A stretch of DNA of 64,000 bases from CAYTGM01 sp964437365 (GCA_964437365.1 CAYTGM010000001.1:372001-436000), one strand, 5' to 3'. Shown: positions 16,514-25,200, counted from the stretch's first letter. Program-made: numbers and translations. The notes: generated by a model not told the origin, from the sequence alone.

Positions 16514-17989
16514 TTACTCCAATTCCTCGAAGGGCTGACCGTTGTCATTGCTGTTGCTGTCTAATTCCTCAAAGGGTTCGCCGTCATCGATCAGCTCTTG
16601 TTCTCGTTGTTTTTGTTGTTCGCGCAGCATTTGCTCCCGTTCTTCTGCGGGCGATCTTAAATCGGGAAGTGTTTCCATGGTTTCTTCAAATGAGGGAGGA
16701 GGAGCAGGTTCCTCTTTAGTGATCAGTAGATAGGCTGCAACTCCGCATGCCAGGAGTAACGCAGCAACTGCGATGATCAGAACAAGTTTCTTACTGCTGC
16801 CGCTCTCATTTTCTTCAGCGGGGCTTTTCGTCGTTCCTGATTTCGTTGATGGGGTTTTTGATGCTGTCGTTGGTGTTTTCCCCGGCGTGTCCCCGGTCTT
16901 AGTGGTGCCCAGCGATGTGCTATCTTTTTTCTTCCCTACACCCGAGAGAATTCCTGCCGTACTTTGTGTGGTGGTGCCCGTGGCGTGGGTTTTCGCCTTC
17001 TTGCCGGTTCCGGTTGTGTCTACCTGTTTATTTTCAGCCGATGATCCCTGAGATGAACTGCCACTCTTGAAGTCAACTCCTGTATAGAGAGAGGAGGAGC
17101 TGTTGGAGGAGCGATAACTGAAGAGGGATGTGATATTCCCTTTTTGATCCCTCAATGCCTTATTTAACTCGTCGCAGAATTCGCGTACCGTGCTATAGCG
17201 GTCTTCCCGGTCTGGTGCCATTGCCTGGTAGATAACGGCATCGACGGCGATGGGTATATCCTTATTGACCTCTGAGGGAGGGGGGAATTCTCCGACGGGC
17301 ATTTTGCGAGCCATCATTTTGTAGAAGGCCACGGAGAGAGAATAGATGTCTGCCCGGTGGTCGACATTTTCCGGTTCGACCATCTGTTCTGGTGACATGT
17401 AGTGTGTTGTACCAAGTGGCCGTGAAGGAGTCTCCACGTCGACTTCTTCAACAGCTTCATCTCCCTGAACGATATGCGCGATACCGAAGTCGCCGAGTTT
17501 GATTTGGCCCTCTTTGTTGATGAGGATATTTGATGGTTTGATGTCTCGATGAACAACGCCACGCTGGTGAATGTATTCGAGGGCGTTGGCGCACGCGTCG
17601 ATCACCAGTTTCCAGTCGGCGATGCGTCGGACGCGATTGTTGATAATCTTCTTGTCGAGATCTTCACCATCGACGAATTCGGTGATGAAGTAATAAAGGC
17701 CGTCTTCATGGCCTCGGTCAAAGATCACAATGATATTGGGGTGAGAGAGGCCTGCGAGAGCTCCTGATTCAGCTTCGAAGCGCTCAACGAAGGAATCGTC
17801 ACTACAGAGTTTTGGGTGGAGAGCCTTGATCGCGACGGTGCGGTTGAGGCTTTTCTGTTTTGCCTCATAGACCATGGCCATGCCGCCTTCCCCGATTTTC
17901 TTGATCACCTCATAGTTACCGCCCAGGATCTCCCCTGGTTTGAGGATCCGGCCCGATGCGGAAGAATTGCGGTCATTTTTCTCGGCCAT
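16514..17989 (-). CDS. Transmembrane serine/threonine protein kinase
   Basis: The 491-residue protein has a bacterial PknB-type kinase domain at residues 26-285: glycine loop IGEGGMAMVYEA, Lys55 in VAIK, catalytic HRDIKPSNIL (Asp149), DFG (167-169) and the GTTHYMSPEQ activation-loop end. A long Ser/Thr/Gly-rich linker (290-400) leads to one membrane helix (401-423) and a short acidic extracytoplasmic tail in which PFEEL occurs twice. There are no PASTA repeats, so it probably does not sense muropeptides in the PknB manner. The lipoprotein gene downstream may supply the sensor. Confidence 0.93.
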   Translation of the reverse strand: MAEKNDRNSSASGRILKPGEILGGNYEVIKKIGEGGMAMVYEAKQKSLNRTVAIKALHPKLCSDDSFVERFEAESGALAGLSHPNIIVIFDRGHEDGLYYFITEFVDGEDLDKKIINNRVRRIADWKLVIDACANALEYIHQRGVVHRDIKPSNILINKEGQIKLGDFGIAHIVQGDEAVEEVDVETPSRPLGTTHYMSPEQMVEPENVDHRADIYSLSVAFYKMMARKMPVGEFPPPSEVNKDIPIAVDAVIYQAMAPDREDRYSTVREFCDELNKALRDQKGNITSLFSYRSSNSSSSLYTGVDFKSGSSSQGSSAENKQVDTTGTGKKAKTHATGTTTQSTAGILSGVGKKKDSTSLGTTKTGDTPGKTPTTASKTPSTKSGTTKSPAEENESGSSKKLVLIIAVAALLLACGVAAYLLITKEEPAPPPSFEETMETLPDLRSPAEEREQMLREQQKQREQELIDDGEPFEELDSNSNDNGQPFEELE

Positions 17990-18091
17990 GGATGCGGTAA
18001 ACCTTTGTAGCGTCTTAGCTTAAGGAAGTTCCATCAGCCCTTTCGGGCTCATGTCGCAGGGTCTGATATCGAATAGTCGTAATCTGTAAAT

Positions 18092-18146
18092 TTGGCAACC
18101 CCTCACTGCTGAATTTGTTTTCGTTGGGATCATTGTGCGTTGCCAA
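18092..18146. promoter_or_regulatory. Inverted repeat between the kinase and pst genes
   Basis: TTGGCAAC (18092-18099) and GTTGCCAA (18139-18146) are perfect 8-base inverted repeats 39 bases apart in the divergent 447-base spacer between the kinase gene and pstS. They may be paired operator half-sites or a loose RNA hairpin. Nothing else was recognised in this spacer apart from a small AGCCC/GGGCT hairpin at 18037-18050. No convincing Pho box was found. Confidence 0.35.
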
Positions 18147-18436
18147 GGTCAATTTCTGGGATTTAGAGTTTTGTTGGTGCAAGGCCTTTAGTCAAGACTC
18201 TACTTCTTCTTCTTGGTTTGGAGCATTTTTCTAATGCGTCGCAGGGTCAGGATCAAGACTGTTGCAAGCGTTGTTCAGGAAATGCCTGAGATTTAACTCT
18301 CCTTTTTCAACAGGATGATGTGAAATCAGGGTTGCCCTGTCCACAGGATTGTCACTTGGCTTCCATGGAAGTGGCAAGAAACAGTTCCCTTCTGAAGGGA
18401 AATCACCTTCAGATTCTCAAAATAAAAGGCTTTGAA

Positions 18437-19336
18437 ATGATTGTTAATGCAAAAACCTTTGTTGCGATGGTTGTAATCGCTCTCCTGACATGTGTGACTC
18501 AGGGAAGTTTTGCTCAAGACGATACGGTGAAGATTTCTGTAAGCGGTTCGGATACCATGAATCTTCTTACCCAGAGACTCGCCGAAGAATATATGAAGGC
18601 GCACCCCAACGTTGAAATCTCCGTTCGTGGTGGAGGATCTGGTGTTGGTATCCGTGACCTGATTACGGGTCAGGTTGCCCTTGCCCAGGCATCCCGTAAG
18701 ATGAAGCCGGAAGAAGTTCAGCAGGCGAAGGACAACGGGTACGAACCAGAGGAGCACATTGTTGCGCTCGACGGTATTGCCCTTGCCGTGAATGCTGACT
18801 CTCCCGTTAAGGAGCTTTCTCAAGGACAGATCAAGGCGATCTACACAGGAGCTGTTCAACGCTGGAATCAGTTTAATCCAGCGTGGCCGGACGAGCGTAT
18901 CGTTGTCTTCAGTCGCGAATCAAGTAGTGGTACGTATCACTTTTTCAAAGAGAAGGTTCTTGATAAAGCTGACTTTACAAGCAACACCAGTTATTTAGCT
19001 GCAACCGCTGCTGTGGCCAATTCTGTGAAGAATGATAAGAATGCCATTGGTTTCGGTGGGGTAGCTTACTTCGTGCGGACCGAAGGTATTCGTGTTCTCG
19101 CTGTTAAGAAGGATAAGGATGCGCCAGCAGTGACGCCCGTTGAGACTGTTGATGGTGAGATCCATGTGAACCTTTCCGTGATTCAGGATGGTTCTTACTC
19201 AATCAGCCGTCCGCTGCAGTATTACACACGTGAGAAGGCAACCGGCGAAATTGGCGCTTTCCTTGAGTGGATTAAATCGGATGAAGGACAGAAGATTGTC
19301 CAGAAGATGGAATATATTCCGCTCGGTAAGGAATAA
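18437..19336 (+). CDS. pstS: Phosphate ABC transporter, substrate-binding protein
   Basis: Periplasmic phosphate-binding component. The start is placed at the ATG at 18437 because AAAGG precedes it and it opens a clear signal peptide (MIVNAKTFVAMVVIALLTCV, cleavage near SFAQDD). The 299-residue protein shows PstS motifs: SGSDTMNLLTQRLAEEY, RGGGSGVGIRDLITG, ASRKMKPEE, VFSRESSSGTYHFFKEKV and NAIGFGGVAYF. It belongs to the shorter PstS type common outside enterics. It leads the pst operon. Confidence 0.95.
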   Translation: MIVNAKTFVAMVVIALLTCVTQGSFAQDDTVKISVSGSDTMNLLTQRLAEEYMKAHPNVEISVRGGGSGVGIRDLITGQVALAQASRKMKPEEVQQAKDNGYEPEEHIVALDGIALAVNADSPVKELSQGQIKAIYTGAVQRWNQFNPAWPDERIVVFSRESSSGTYHFFKEKVLDKADFTSNTSYLAATAAVANSVKNDKNAIGFGGVAYFVRTEGIRVLAVKKDKDAPAVTPVETVDGEIHVNLSVIQDGSYSISRPLQYYTREKATGEIGAFLEWIKSDEGQKIVQKMEYIPLGKE

Positions 19337-19345
19337 CGTAGTTCG

Positions 19346-19363
19346 GGTTGGTTCAATCCAGCC
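19346..19363 (+). promoter_or_regulatory. Intercistronic hairpin after pstS
   Basis: GGTTGG (19346-19351) and CCAGCC (19358-19363) form a 6-bp stem with one G-U pair and a 6-base loop. It is 9 bases after the pstS stop, in the 78-base gap before pstC. Hairpins here often protect the mRNA of the abundant binding protein; that role is inferred. Confidence 0.4.
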
Positions 19364-19414
19364 ACAGGCGTTCAGCGTCAGTATCACCCATCTGATTTAA
19401 GTGTAGTCCAATAG

Positions 19415-20512
19415 ATGTCTGATCAAATCTCGGAAGACCGTCCGGGTAACAACCTGAACAACGAACAAATGACAACGGCCTTACGGAGTCGACTCCGCAG
19501 GCCTGTACCTCTCTATACAATTTTCAAAGAGAAGACGATCGAGTATATGCTCATGTCCTGCGGGGCATTTTCCACGCTCGTGATCCTGCTGATCTTTGTT
19601 TTTCTCTATAAGGAAGGGCTCGTGGCACTTGGGATGACCAATCCCACAGACTTCCTCTATGCAGAATCAAATATCATGGAGTACGATCCAGCGACGGAAA
19701 CCACAAAAGTCGTCGGAAGCGAAGTGGGATACAATTGGCAGCCGGAGGGTGAGGACCCTAAGCTCTCACTGATACCGCTTATCTGGGGATCTCTCGGCAT
19801 TGCAATACTCACGGCGATTTTGAGCACTCTGGCGGGTATCTCAATTGGGATCTTTCTCTCAGAGATGTCGTCGGACAGGACGCGAAACCTGATCAAGCCG
19901 GCTCTCGAGCTGCTTGTGGGAATACCGACCGTTGTTGTCGGTTTTTTTATGCTTACGGTAATCGCTCTGCCTTTGAAGGCGCTCGCCACCCGTGTCGAAA
20001 ACTTTCTCGGAATTTCTACGATCTATGTTGATTCCTATAACATGTTCATCGGGGCTCTTGGCGTCAGCGTCGTGATTATCCCCGTGATCGCTTCCCTCGT
20101 GGATGATGCGTTGCGTACCGTACCCGATGATTTGCGCGCGGCAAGTCTCAGTCTTGGTTCAACGCGCTGGCAGACAACCTGGAAGGTTGTTCTGCCGGCT
20201 GGTCTTTCAGGTGTGATCGCCGCGGTTATACTCGGTTTCGGGCGTGCTCTTGGAGAAACCATGATCGTCTTGATGTGTGCCGGAAACGCGCCGCAGATGC
20301 TTCCTGAGGATGGGTCTATATGGTCGATTCCCTTTGTCGCCGTGCGTACCATGACCGCGTCTATCGCAGCGGAGATGGGTTCAGCCGCCAGTGGAAGTTT
20401 GCATGCCCACTCGCTCTTTTTTGTGGGAGCCATCCTGGTGACGATAACATTTCTCCTGAACCTCACTGTTGAAGTGATTGTTAATCGCTATCGAAAGAAG
20501 ATCCGGTTATGA
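19415..20512 (+). CDS. pstC: Phosphate ABC transporter permease PstC
   Basis: Inner-membrane permease of the high-affinity phosphate importer. The 365-residue protein has a 45-residue cytoplasmic lead, then six predicted membrane helices. It carries the permease EAA-type loop DDALRTVPDDLRAASLSLGSTRWQTTWKVVLPAGLSG, followed by FGRALGETMIVLMCAGNAP, which is PstC-specific. A hydrophilic periplasmic loop of about 50 residues lies between TM1 and TM2. Its last four bases (ATGA) overlap the pstA start. Confidence 0.95.
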   Translation: MSDQISEDRPGNNLNNEQMTTALRSRLRRPVPLYTIFKEKTIEYMLMSCGAFSTLVILLIFVFLYKEGLVALGMTNPTDFLYAESNIMEYDPATETTKVVGSEVGYNWQPEGEDPKLSLIPLIWGSLGIAILTAILSTLAGISIGIFLSEMSSDRTRNLIKPALELLVGIPTVVVGFFMLTVIALPLKALATRVENFLGISTIYVDSYNMFIGALGVSVVIIPVIASLVDDALRTVPDDLRAASLSLGSTRWQTTWKVVLPAGLSGVIAAVILGFGRALGETMIVLMCAGNAPQMLPEDGSIWSIPFVAVRTMTASIAAEMGSAASGSLHAHSLFFVGAILVTITFLLNLTVEVIVNRYRKKIRL

Positions 20513-21660
20513 ATAAGCAATTGGATCAGACCTTGTCCGAAGTTAGAAATGCGGTTAACCAGAAGAGCCGTGCTCCTCTCTGGGCCTTATCTTTCGAGTA
20601 TATTATCCGGGGGATCACGTGGGCGGTCGTTTTTCTCCTGATATACATTCTCGGGACGATAACCTGGGAAGGTAAGTCAGCTCTTACGTGGGAGTTTTTG
20701 AGCCAGCCCCCAAGAGATGGGATGACCAGTGGTGGTATTTTCCCCGCTCTCTTCGGGACGGTCTTCGTTGTGCTCTTTATGATTCTGATGGCTTTGCCGA
20801 TCGGGGTTTTCGGCGCCGTCTATATGGTTGAGTACTCCAGAGGAGGAATGCTTGCCCGCATCATCCGAGCGGCGGTGAATAATCTGGCTGGCGTTCCATC
20901 AATCGTTTTCGGACTTTTCGGCCTCGGATTCTTCGTACTCTTCGTTGGTAGAAACCTCGATTATTATGCTTATGGGATTCCTCGCACTGAGAAAGAGGCC
21001 GCGGTCATTGAAGAGCGACTGGCCCCTGAGCGGGAGGCTGCAAGAGCCGAGGCGATCGCTCTTGTGGAGGAAAAGGGGTTGATGGGTCCTGAGCGAGGTG
21101 ACTTCATTCGAAGTTACGTTGATGAGAAGGTCTCTGGGCCTCCGAGAAAGGTTTTCGGGCAGGGAGCCATGTTTTGGGCTGCTGCAACGTTGGCCATACT
21201 TGTTTTGCCGGTCATTATTGTTTCAACGGAAGAAGCACTTCGGGCGGTGCCCGCATCACTCAGAGAGGCTGCATACGGGCTGGGAACAACAAAATGGCAA
21301 ATGATCAGCACCGTTGTGCTTCCCCAGGCAAGGTCAGGCATTTTGACCGGGGCGATTCTCGCGATCGCCAGGGGGGCAGGAGAGCTGGCACCAATACTTT
21401 TCGTGGGTGTGACATTCTTTATGCCGACGCTTCCCTTGACAGAGCCGGTCAATTTCCTGTTCTTCGAAGTGCCTGTTGTGAACCCTTTTTCTGAGTTCAT
21501 GCATCTGAATTACCATATTTATACGATGGCGACTCAGCATCATGATCCTGAAGGGACACGATATATACAATTTGGAACAACCTTCGTCCTGGTAGCCATG
21601 ACATTTCTCATGAACCTGGCGGCAATTATTCTGAGAAGAAAATACGCGATTAAAAAATGA
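20509..21660 (+). CDS. pstA: Phosphate ABC transporter permease PstA
   Basis: Second membrane subunit of the Pst importer, 383 residues. It has PstA motifs: GGIFPALFGTVFVVLFMILMALPIG, NLAGVPSIVFGLFGLGFFV, and the loop TEEALRAVPASLREAAYGLGTTKWQ followed by ARGAGELAPILF. Unusual is a charged insertion of about 65 residues (roughly 150-215, rich in Glu/Ala/Arg) between two membrane helices where most PstA proteins have a short loop. It overlaps both pstC and pstB by ATGA, indicating coupled translation. Confidence 0.95.
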   Translation: MNKQLDQTLSEVRNAVNQKSRAPLWALSFEYIIRGITWAVVFLLIYILGTITWEGKSALTWEFLSQPPRDGMTSGGIFPALFGTVFVVLFMILMALPIGVFGAVYMVEYSRGGMLARIIRAAVNNLAGVPSIVFGLFGLGFFVLFVGRNLDYYAYGIPRTEKEAAVIEERLAPEREAARAEAIALVEEKGLMGPERGDFIRSYVDEKVSGPPRKVFGQGAMFWAAATLAILVLPVIIVSTEEALRAVPASLREAAYGLGTTKWQMISTVVLPQARSGILTGAILAIARGAGELAPILFVGVTFFMPTLPLTEPVNFLFFEVPVVNPFSEFMHLNYHIYTMATQHHDPEGTRYIQFGTTFVLVAMTFLMNLAAIILRRKYAIKK

Positions 21661-22472
21661 GCACCATCACCAGTCCAGATGAAATCAAACCAAAGGAAGA
21701 GTCGAACCTCAAAGTCGACAACCCTTATGTAAAGATTTCCAACCTCGATGTTCACTACGGCGAAAAGCAGGCACTGTACGACGTTAATCTTGGTGTTGAG
21801 CAGAACAATGTGCTCGCGTTAATTGGCCCTTCAGGTTGTGGCAAGTCTACGCTGATCAAGACAGTAAACAGAATCCTTGAGTTGATCCCGAACGTCAGGA
21901 TCAACGGCGATATACAGATCAATAAAGAAAGTATTCTTGGTGATAAAGTTGATCTGATCGGGTTGAGGCAACGAGTTGGGATGGTTTTCCAGCGTCCTAA
22001 TCCATTCCCTAAAACAATCTATGATAATGTTGCTTACGGATTGCGCGTTCACGGTGTGAAGGACCGTGACACATTAGATCATGTGGTCGAGTGGTCACTG
22101 AAGCACTCTGCGCTCTGGAATGAAGTTAAAGACCGATTAAATCACAGTGCATTGGATCTTTCCGGTGGACAGCAGCAGAGGCTTTGTATAGCACGGGCTC
22201 TTGCTGTACAACCGGATGTACTCCTCATGGATGAGCCCTGCTCGGCTCTTGATCCGATCGCAACGGGGAAGATTGAGGAGCTTATACAGGAGCTTAAGAC
22301 GGACTATACGATTATCATCGTAACACATAACATGCAGCAGGCTGCTCGTGTTTCTGACTTCACAGCCCTCATGTGGCTGGGAAAACTGGTCGAACACAAC
22401 AAGACTGAGGAAATCTTCACGAACCCAACAGACAAGATTACTGAAGATTATATCACCGGGCGTAACGGATAA
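21657..22472 (+). CDS. pstB: Phosphate ABC transporter ATPase PstB
   Basis: Cytoplasmic ATPase of the phosphate importer. The 271-residue protein has Walker A GPSGCGKST, the PstB-typical RQRVGMVFQRPNPFPKTIYDNVAYG (Q-loop), the signature LSGGQQQRLCIARAL, Walker B VLLMDEPCSALDP and switch histidine IVTHNMQQA. A 25-residue N-terminal extension precedes the core. No phoU follows, and no phoR/phoB are in the window, so the operon ends here. Confidence 0.97.
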   Translation: MSTITSPDEIKPKEESNLKVDNPYVKISNLDVHYGEKQALYDVNLGVEQNNVLALIGPSGCGKSTLIKTVNRILELIPNVRINGDIQINKESILGDKVDLIGLRQRVGMVFQRPNPFPKTIYDNVAYGLRVHGVKDRDTLDHVVEWSLKHSALWNEVKDRLNHSALDLSGGQQQRLCIARALAVQPDVLLMDEPCSALDPIATGKIEELIQELKTDYTIIIVTHNMQQAARVSDFTALMWLGKLVEHNKTEEIFTNPTDKITEDYITGRNG

Positions 22473-22499
22473 GTTTTTCGAAATGCTGCGATCGTGGTG

Positions 22500-23486
22500 T
22501 TAAAGAATCTTCTTTGATTTTTCAACGGCTTCGGCAGGATCAACATTTCCACCACACAATACTATCCCAACACGTTTTCCTTTGCATTCGGCCATCTTCC
22601 GAGCTCCGGCGTAGGCCACGGCTCCAGTTGGTTCAACAATCACCTTTAGTCTTTCCCACAGATAAAACATCGCCTCGACAATCTCTCGTTCGGAAACATC
22701 GATGAGCTCATCCACGTATTCCAGAATAAGAGGGAAGGTCAACGAGCCGAGGCAGGGAGTACGTACGCCATCGGCTATCGTGTCGGGGTTTTGAATCTTC
22801 ACAATTTCTCGTGTATAGAAGGACTGTTTCGCGTCGTTTGCGTTTACAGGTTCAACACCAATGACTTTGGTTTTCGGGGAAAGATTCTTGATAGCTATTG
22901 CATTTCCGGAGATCAGCCCACCTCCACCGACAGGAGCGAAAAAATAATCCAAAGTAGTCTCATTCAGCATCTCCAGGGTGAGGGTGCCCTGTCCAAGTAT
23001 AACATGTGGGTGATTGTAGGGAGGAATGAGTTCGAGATTATCTCGTTCGGCTATTTCCTCGCCCAGTTCTTCCCGAACTGTTTTCACAGGGTCATATTCA
23101 ACAACCCGAGCGCCATATGATCTTGTGGCCTTTCGCTTGGGTAAGGGGGCACTTGAAGGCATCACAACAGTAACAGGGAGGTTGGCGAACTGCGCAGCGC
23201 GGGCAATTGCCTGACCATGGTTGCCTGAGGAATAGGTAATGATTCCTCTGGGTCTCTTTGAAGAATCTCTGGTAAGAATCTCACTGATGGCACTGGAGGC
23301 TCCACGAAACTTAAAGGATCCTGTTTTTTGAAAATTCTCTGCTTTAAAGAAGTACTTACACTGATCATCCTTGTCGATTGTCTCTGAGGTGAGAATGGGA
23401 GTCCTGGTGATCAAGTCACGAATTCGGTCATGGGTCTTCTGGATACTATTCAGTGTATAGATGGAAGGGTTAGATGGAGTGGTCAT
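22500..23486 (-). CDS. PLP-dependent threonine/serine dehydratase or serine racemase family enzyme
   Basis: 328 residues of fold-type II PLP enzyme. The lysine in GSFKFRGA binds PLP, SSGNHGQA is the catalytic loop, and GGGGLISG is the phosphate-binding glycine-rich loop. No C-terminal ACT regulatory domain is present, so it is the short catabolic type (threonine dehydratase, serine racemase or hydroxyaspartate ammonia-lyase) rather than biosynthetic IlvA with its regulatory region. Substrate cannot be fixed from sequence. It stands alone on the minus strand, converging on pstB with a 27-base gap. Confidence 0.88.
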   Translation of the reverse strand: MTTPSNPSIYTLNSIQKTHDRIRDLITRTPILTSETIDKDDQCKYFFKAENFQKTGSFKFRGASSAISEILTRDSSKRPRGIITYSSGNHGQAIARAAQFANLPVTVVMPSSAPLPKRKATRSYGARVVEYDPVKTVREELGEEIAERDNLELIPPYNHPHVILGQGTLTLEMLNETTLDYFFAPVGGGGLISGNAIAIKNLSPKTKVIGVEPVNANDAKQSFYTREIVKIQNPDTIADGVRTPCLGSLTFPLILEYVDELIDVSEREIVEAMFYLWERLKVIVEPTGAVAYAGARKMAECKGKRVGIVLCGGNVDPAEAVEKSKKIL

Positions 23487-23728
23487 GGAGAAAAGCCGGC
23501 AGGGTCGATGAGGTGTTGGTTCTAGGGTGATCTTCAGAAGTCCTGCTCATTATGTGCTGGCTGCGAGCAGTAGCTTTGAGCGCCCGAAAGCCTCGAAATA
23601 GCACCACTATAACTGCGTTTCCAAGCATTCAGATCTACCCCTCTCGCATACCATCAATCTGACCATGACTTCTAAAGATCACTCAAAGAAGTATATCAGG
23701 AATGATAGGTCGTTGAATAGTGGGTATC

Positions 23729-23798
23729 AAAAGAAAAAAACGGAAAGCAGATGGAATTGGGATGCCCCCCAGCGCCAATTCCATCTCACTTCCCGTTT
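23729..23798 (-). terminator. Strong intrinsic terminator of a minus-strand transcript
   Basis: On the minus strand: outer arms AAACGGGAAG (23798-23789) and CTTTCCGTTT (23747-23738) with one mismatch, and inner arms GATGGAATTGG (23785-23775) and CCAATTCCATC (23760-23750) around a G-rich 14-base loop. They are followed by a T-run interrupted once (TTTTTTTCTTTT, 23740-23729). A long stem ending in a U-tract fixes the transcription direction of this gap as minus. Confidence 0.88.
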
Positions 23799-24209
23799 GT
23801 TCTCCAGGAAACCAATCTCAAGTTCCTCGCCCTCCTGAGATTGATTTCGCTCCTCTCCTCCTACCGTGCACGATAAGTCTTTTTCCTCTTACCCCTCGTG
23901 AAGTCCTCCCAGACCTCCACCAAGTGACTTATCGCGGCTCCTACCCCTTCTCTTTCCTCCCGGTCAGTTGACCCCCAAGACAACTGCCCTCCAAGATTTA
24001 CCTCCCGTACTTACTCCTCTTTTTGGTCCCTAACCTCGCTCCGGAACTTCCCTGAGCCCTTCCTTTTATTCCCTCCCTTACCTCTTTGCTTCCTCTTTTC
24101 CCTCGTGTTGATACTTACTCTATATGCAAGTAGAAGTCCCGCTTTGCCAGTAGATGCCGATTAGTTTTTCAGGAGTTTCTCCAAGAGCTAGATTATTGAA
24201 AATATTGAA
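23729..24209 (-). ncRNA. Candidate GGA-rich structured RNA (CsrB/RsmZ-like architecture)
   Basis: The minus strand of this non-coding gap is strikingly G/A-rich between 24102 and 23750 and holds 26 GGA triplets by hand count in about 320 bases. Predicted stems: CAATCTCA/TGAGATTG (23843-23836 and 23820-23813) with a 15-base loop holding two GGAs. CGATAAGTC/GACTTATCG (23934-23926 and 23879-23871) encloses four GGAs. CAGTTG/CAACTG (23986-23981 and 23970-23965) has a G-rich loop. It ends in a strong terminator. Repeated GGA in loops plus a terminator is the build of CsrA-sequestering RNAs. The 5' end is assumed from a TATAAT box. It could instead be a long 3' UTR of the HAD gene ending at 24326. 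Confidence 0.5.
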
Positions 24210-24215
24210 TTTAAA

Positions 24216-24221
24216 ATTATA
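24216..24221 (-). promoter_or_regulatory. Possible -10 element for the GGA-rich RNA
   Basis: TATAAT, a perfect sigma-70 -10 hexamer on the minus strand, in an AT-rich stretch upstream of the GGA-rich region. There is no good -35 at 16-18 bases. An alternative pair, TTGGAA with a TTCAAT 17 bases on, overlaps the same area. The start at about 24209 is therefore only an estimate. Confidence 0.3.
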
Positions 24222-24325
24222 CTTGGTTCCAATATCGGGTTGGTCTCGAAGCTGGACTCATAAAGAAACCGTAATTTTCTGGTGCATTGTTGCAGAACTA
24301 CAACGTAACCCGTTGCCACCTCGCA

Positions 24326-25054
24326 TCAGGAAAGCCCCTCATTTGAAAGGAGAAACTGTGCACATTCCAACAAGTTTGACCTGGAATTATATTCTTCCAT
24401 AGGTGCTTTCCCTCTAAGAATCAGTGAATACCCCCATCCCATGTTTCGAGGACCTTCCCCGTCGGCTTTGTGTTCATCACCGATGAACCCGAAAGAATCA
24501 CTTTCTTTGGCCCCAATTCTTTCTCGCGCCTCCTCAAAAATCCGCTTGTGGGGTTTCTCGTATCCTACCTCACTGGAAACTACTACGGCATCAAAGTACT
24601 GTTTAAGTTCCAGCTCCTCAAGAATCTGATGCAGGCGAGGATCCCAATTGCTGATCACCCCCATTTTCACGTTCTGCTCTTTTAAATAACCAAGCGTCGG
24701 AATAACGTCTGGGTAGGTGCGCCAATGATCCCCCTGGGCAAACTCATCGAAGAGCCTTCCCAAAAGGTCTTTCGGGAGTCTTTCCGTGCAGCCCGCAAGT
24801 TCAAAGGTGGTTATTAAGACTTCGGCCCAGAAATCTCGAGCCTCTTCCAGGTTGGACCCGTAAGGAAGAACTCCCGCCTGCTCTCGTTTTGCGCGAACAC
24901 TTTTCCAGGATGGGATGAAGGCTTTCGTAAGTGCCTCATGGTCGACGCTCAATCCAAAGTCGAAAGCCGCCTTGGAGTAATGGTGTCCGACTGAGGGGTA
25001 AGGTTCAAGTAGAGTAAATCCGGCATCAAAGAAGATGTATTGGACAGCTGACAT
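24326..25054 (-). CDS. HAD-family hydrolase, REG-2/HDHD3-like
   Basis: 242 residues from the ATG at 25054, which begins directly with the HAD motif I (YIFFDAGFTLLEPYPSVGHHY); an upstream in-frame ATG would add an unconserved 40-residue lead. Motif II is ISNWD, the motif III lysine lies in GYEKPHKRIF, and motif IV is GFIGDEHKADGEG. The second aspartate of the usual DxD is glycine (DAG), as in REG-2/HDHD3-like members, so phosphatase activity may be altered. The cap domain is the helical C1 type. Substrate unknown. Divergent from topA. Confidence 0.85.
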   Translation of the reverse strand: MSAVQYIFFDAGFTLLEPYPSVGHHYSKAAFDFGLSVDHEALTKAFIPSWKSVRAKREQAGVLPYGSNLEEARDFWAEVLITTFELAGCTERLPKDLLGRLFDEFAQGDHWRTYPDVIPTLGYLKEQNVKMGVISNWDPRLHQILEELELKQYFDAVVVSSEVGYEKPHKRIFEEARERIGAKESDSFGFIGDEHKADGEGPRNMGWGYSLILRGKAPMEEYNSRSNLLECAQFLLSNEGLS

Positions 25055-25200
25055 TGGAAAGATCTCATTTTCTTGTATGGGGTCGCAGCAGAGATTTGAA
25101 GTTAATATCTGGATGGCCAAGGAGAATTTCATGAGCCGCCCGGGGAGGAATGACTGTGATTTCACTTGCATCAAGGCTCTGCCCTGTTACTTGGCTTAAC

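Noticed and set aside
18337..18355. Possible Pho box (CTGTC and TTGTCAC) upstream of pstS
   Set aside because: The two half-sites are 12 bases apart, not the 11 of a standard Pho box, and match the consensus poorly.
18320..18436. Longer pstS start adding 39 residues
   Set aside because: It would bury the signal peptide behind a non-hydrophobic lead; the ATG at 18437 has a ribosome-binding site and a normal signal peptide.
23641..23737. Plus-strand promoter (TTCTAA, TATATC) for a C-rich RNA with anti-SD loops
   Set aside because: The hairpin with a long U-tract works only on the minus strand, so the plus-strand reading is less likely; the promoter match is weak.
23720..23971. Plus-strand open frame of 83 codons rich in Pro/Ser/Leu
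   Set aside because: It is antisense to the GGA-rich RNA candidate; its composition follows from the C/T-rich strand and it overlaps the terminator stem. No family similarity or good start signal.
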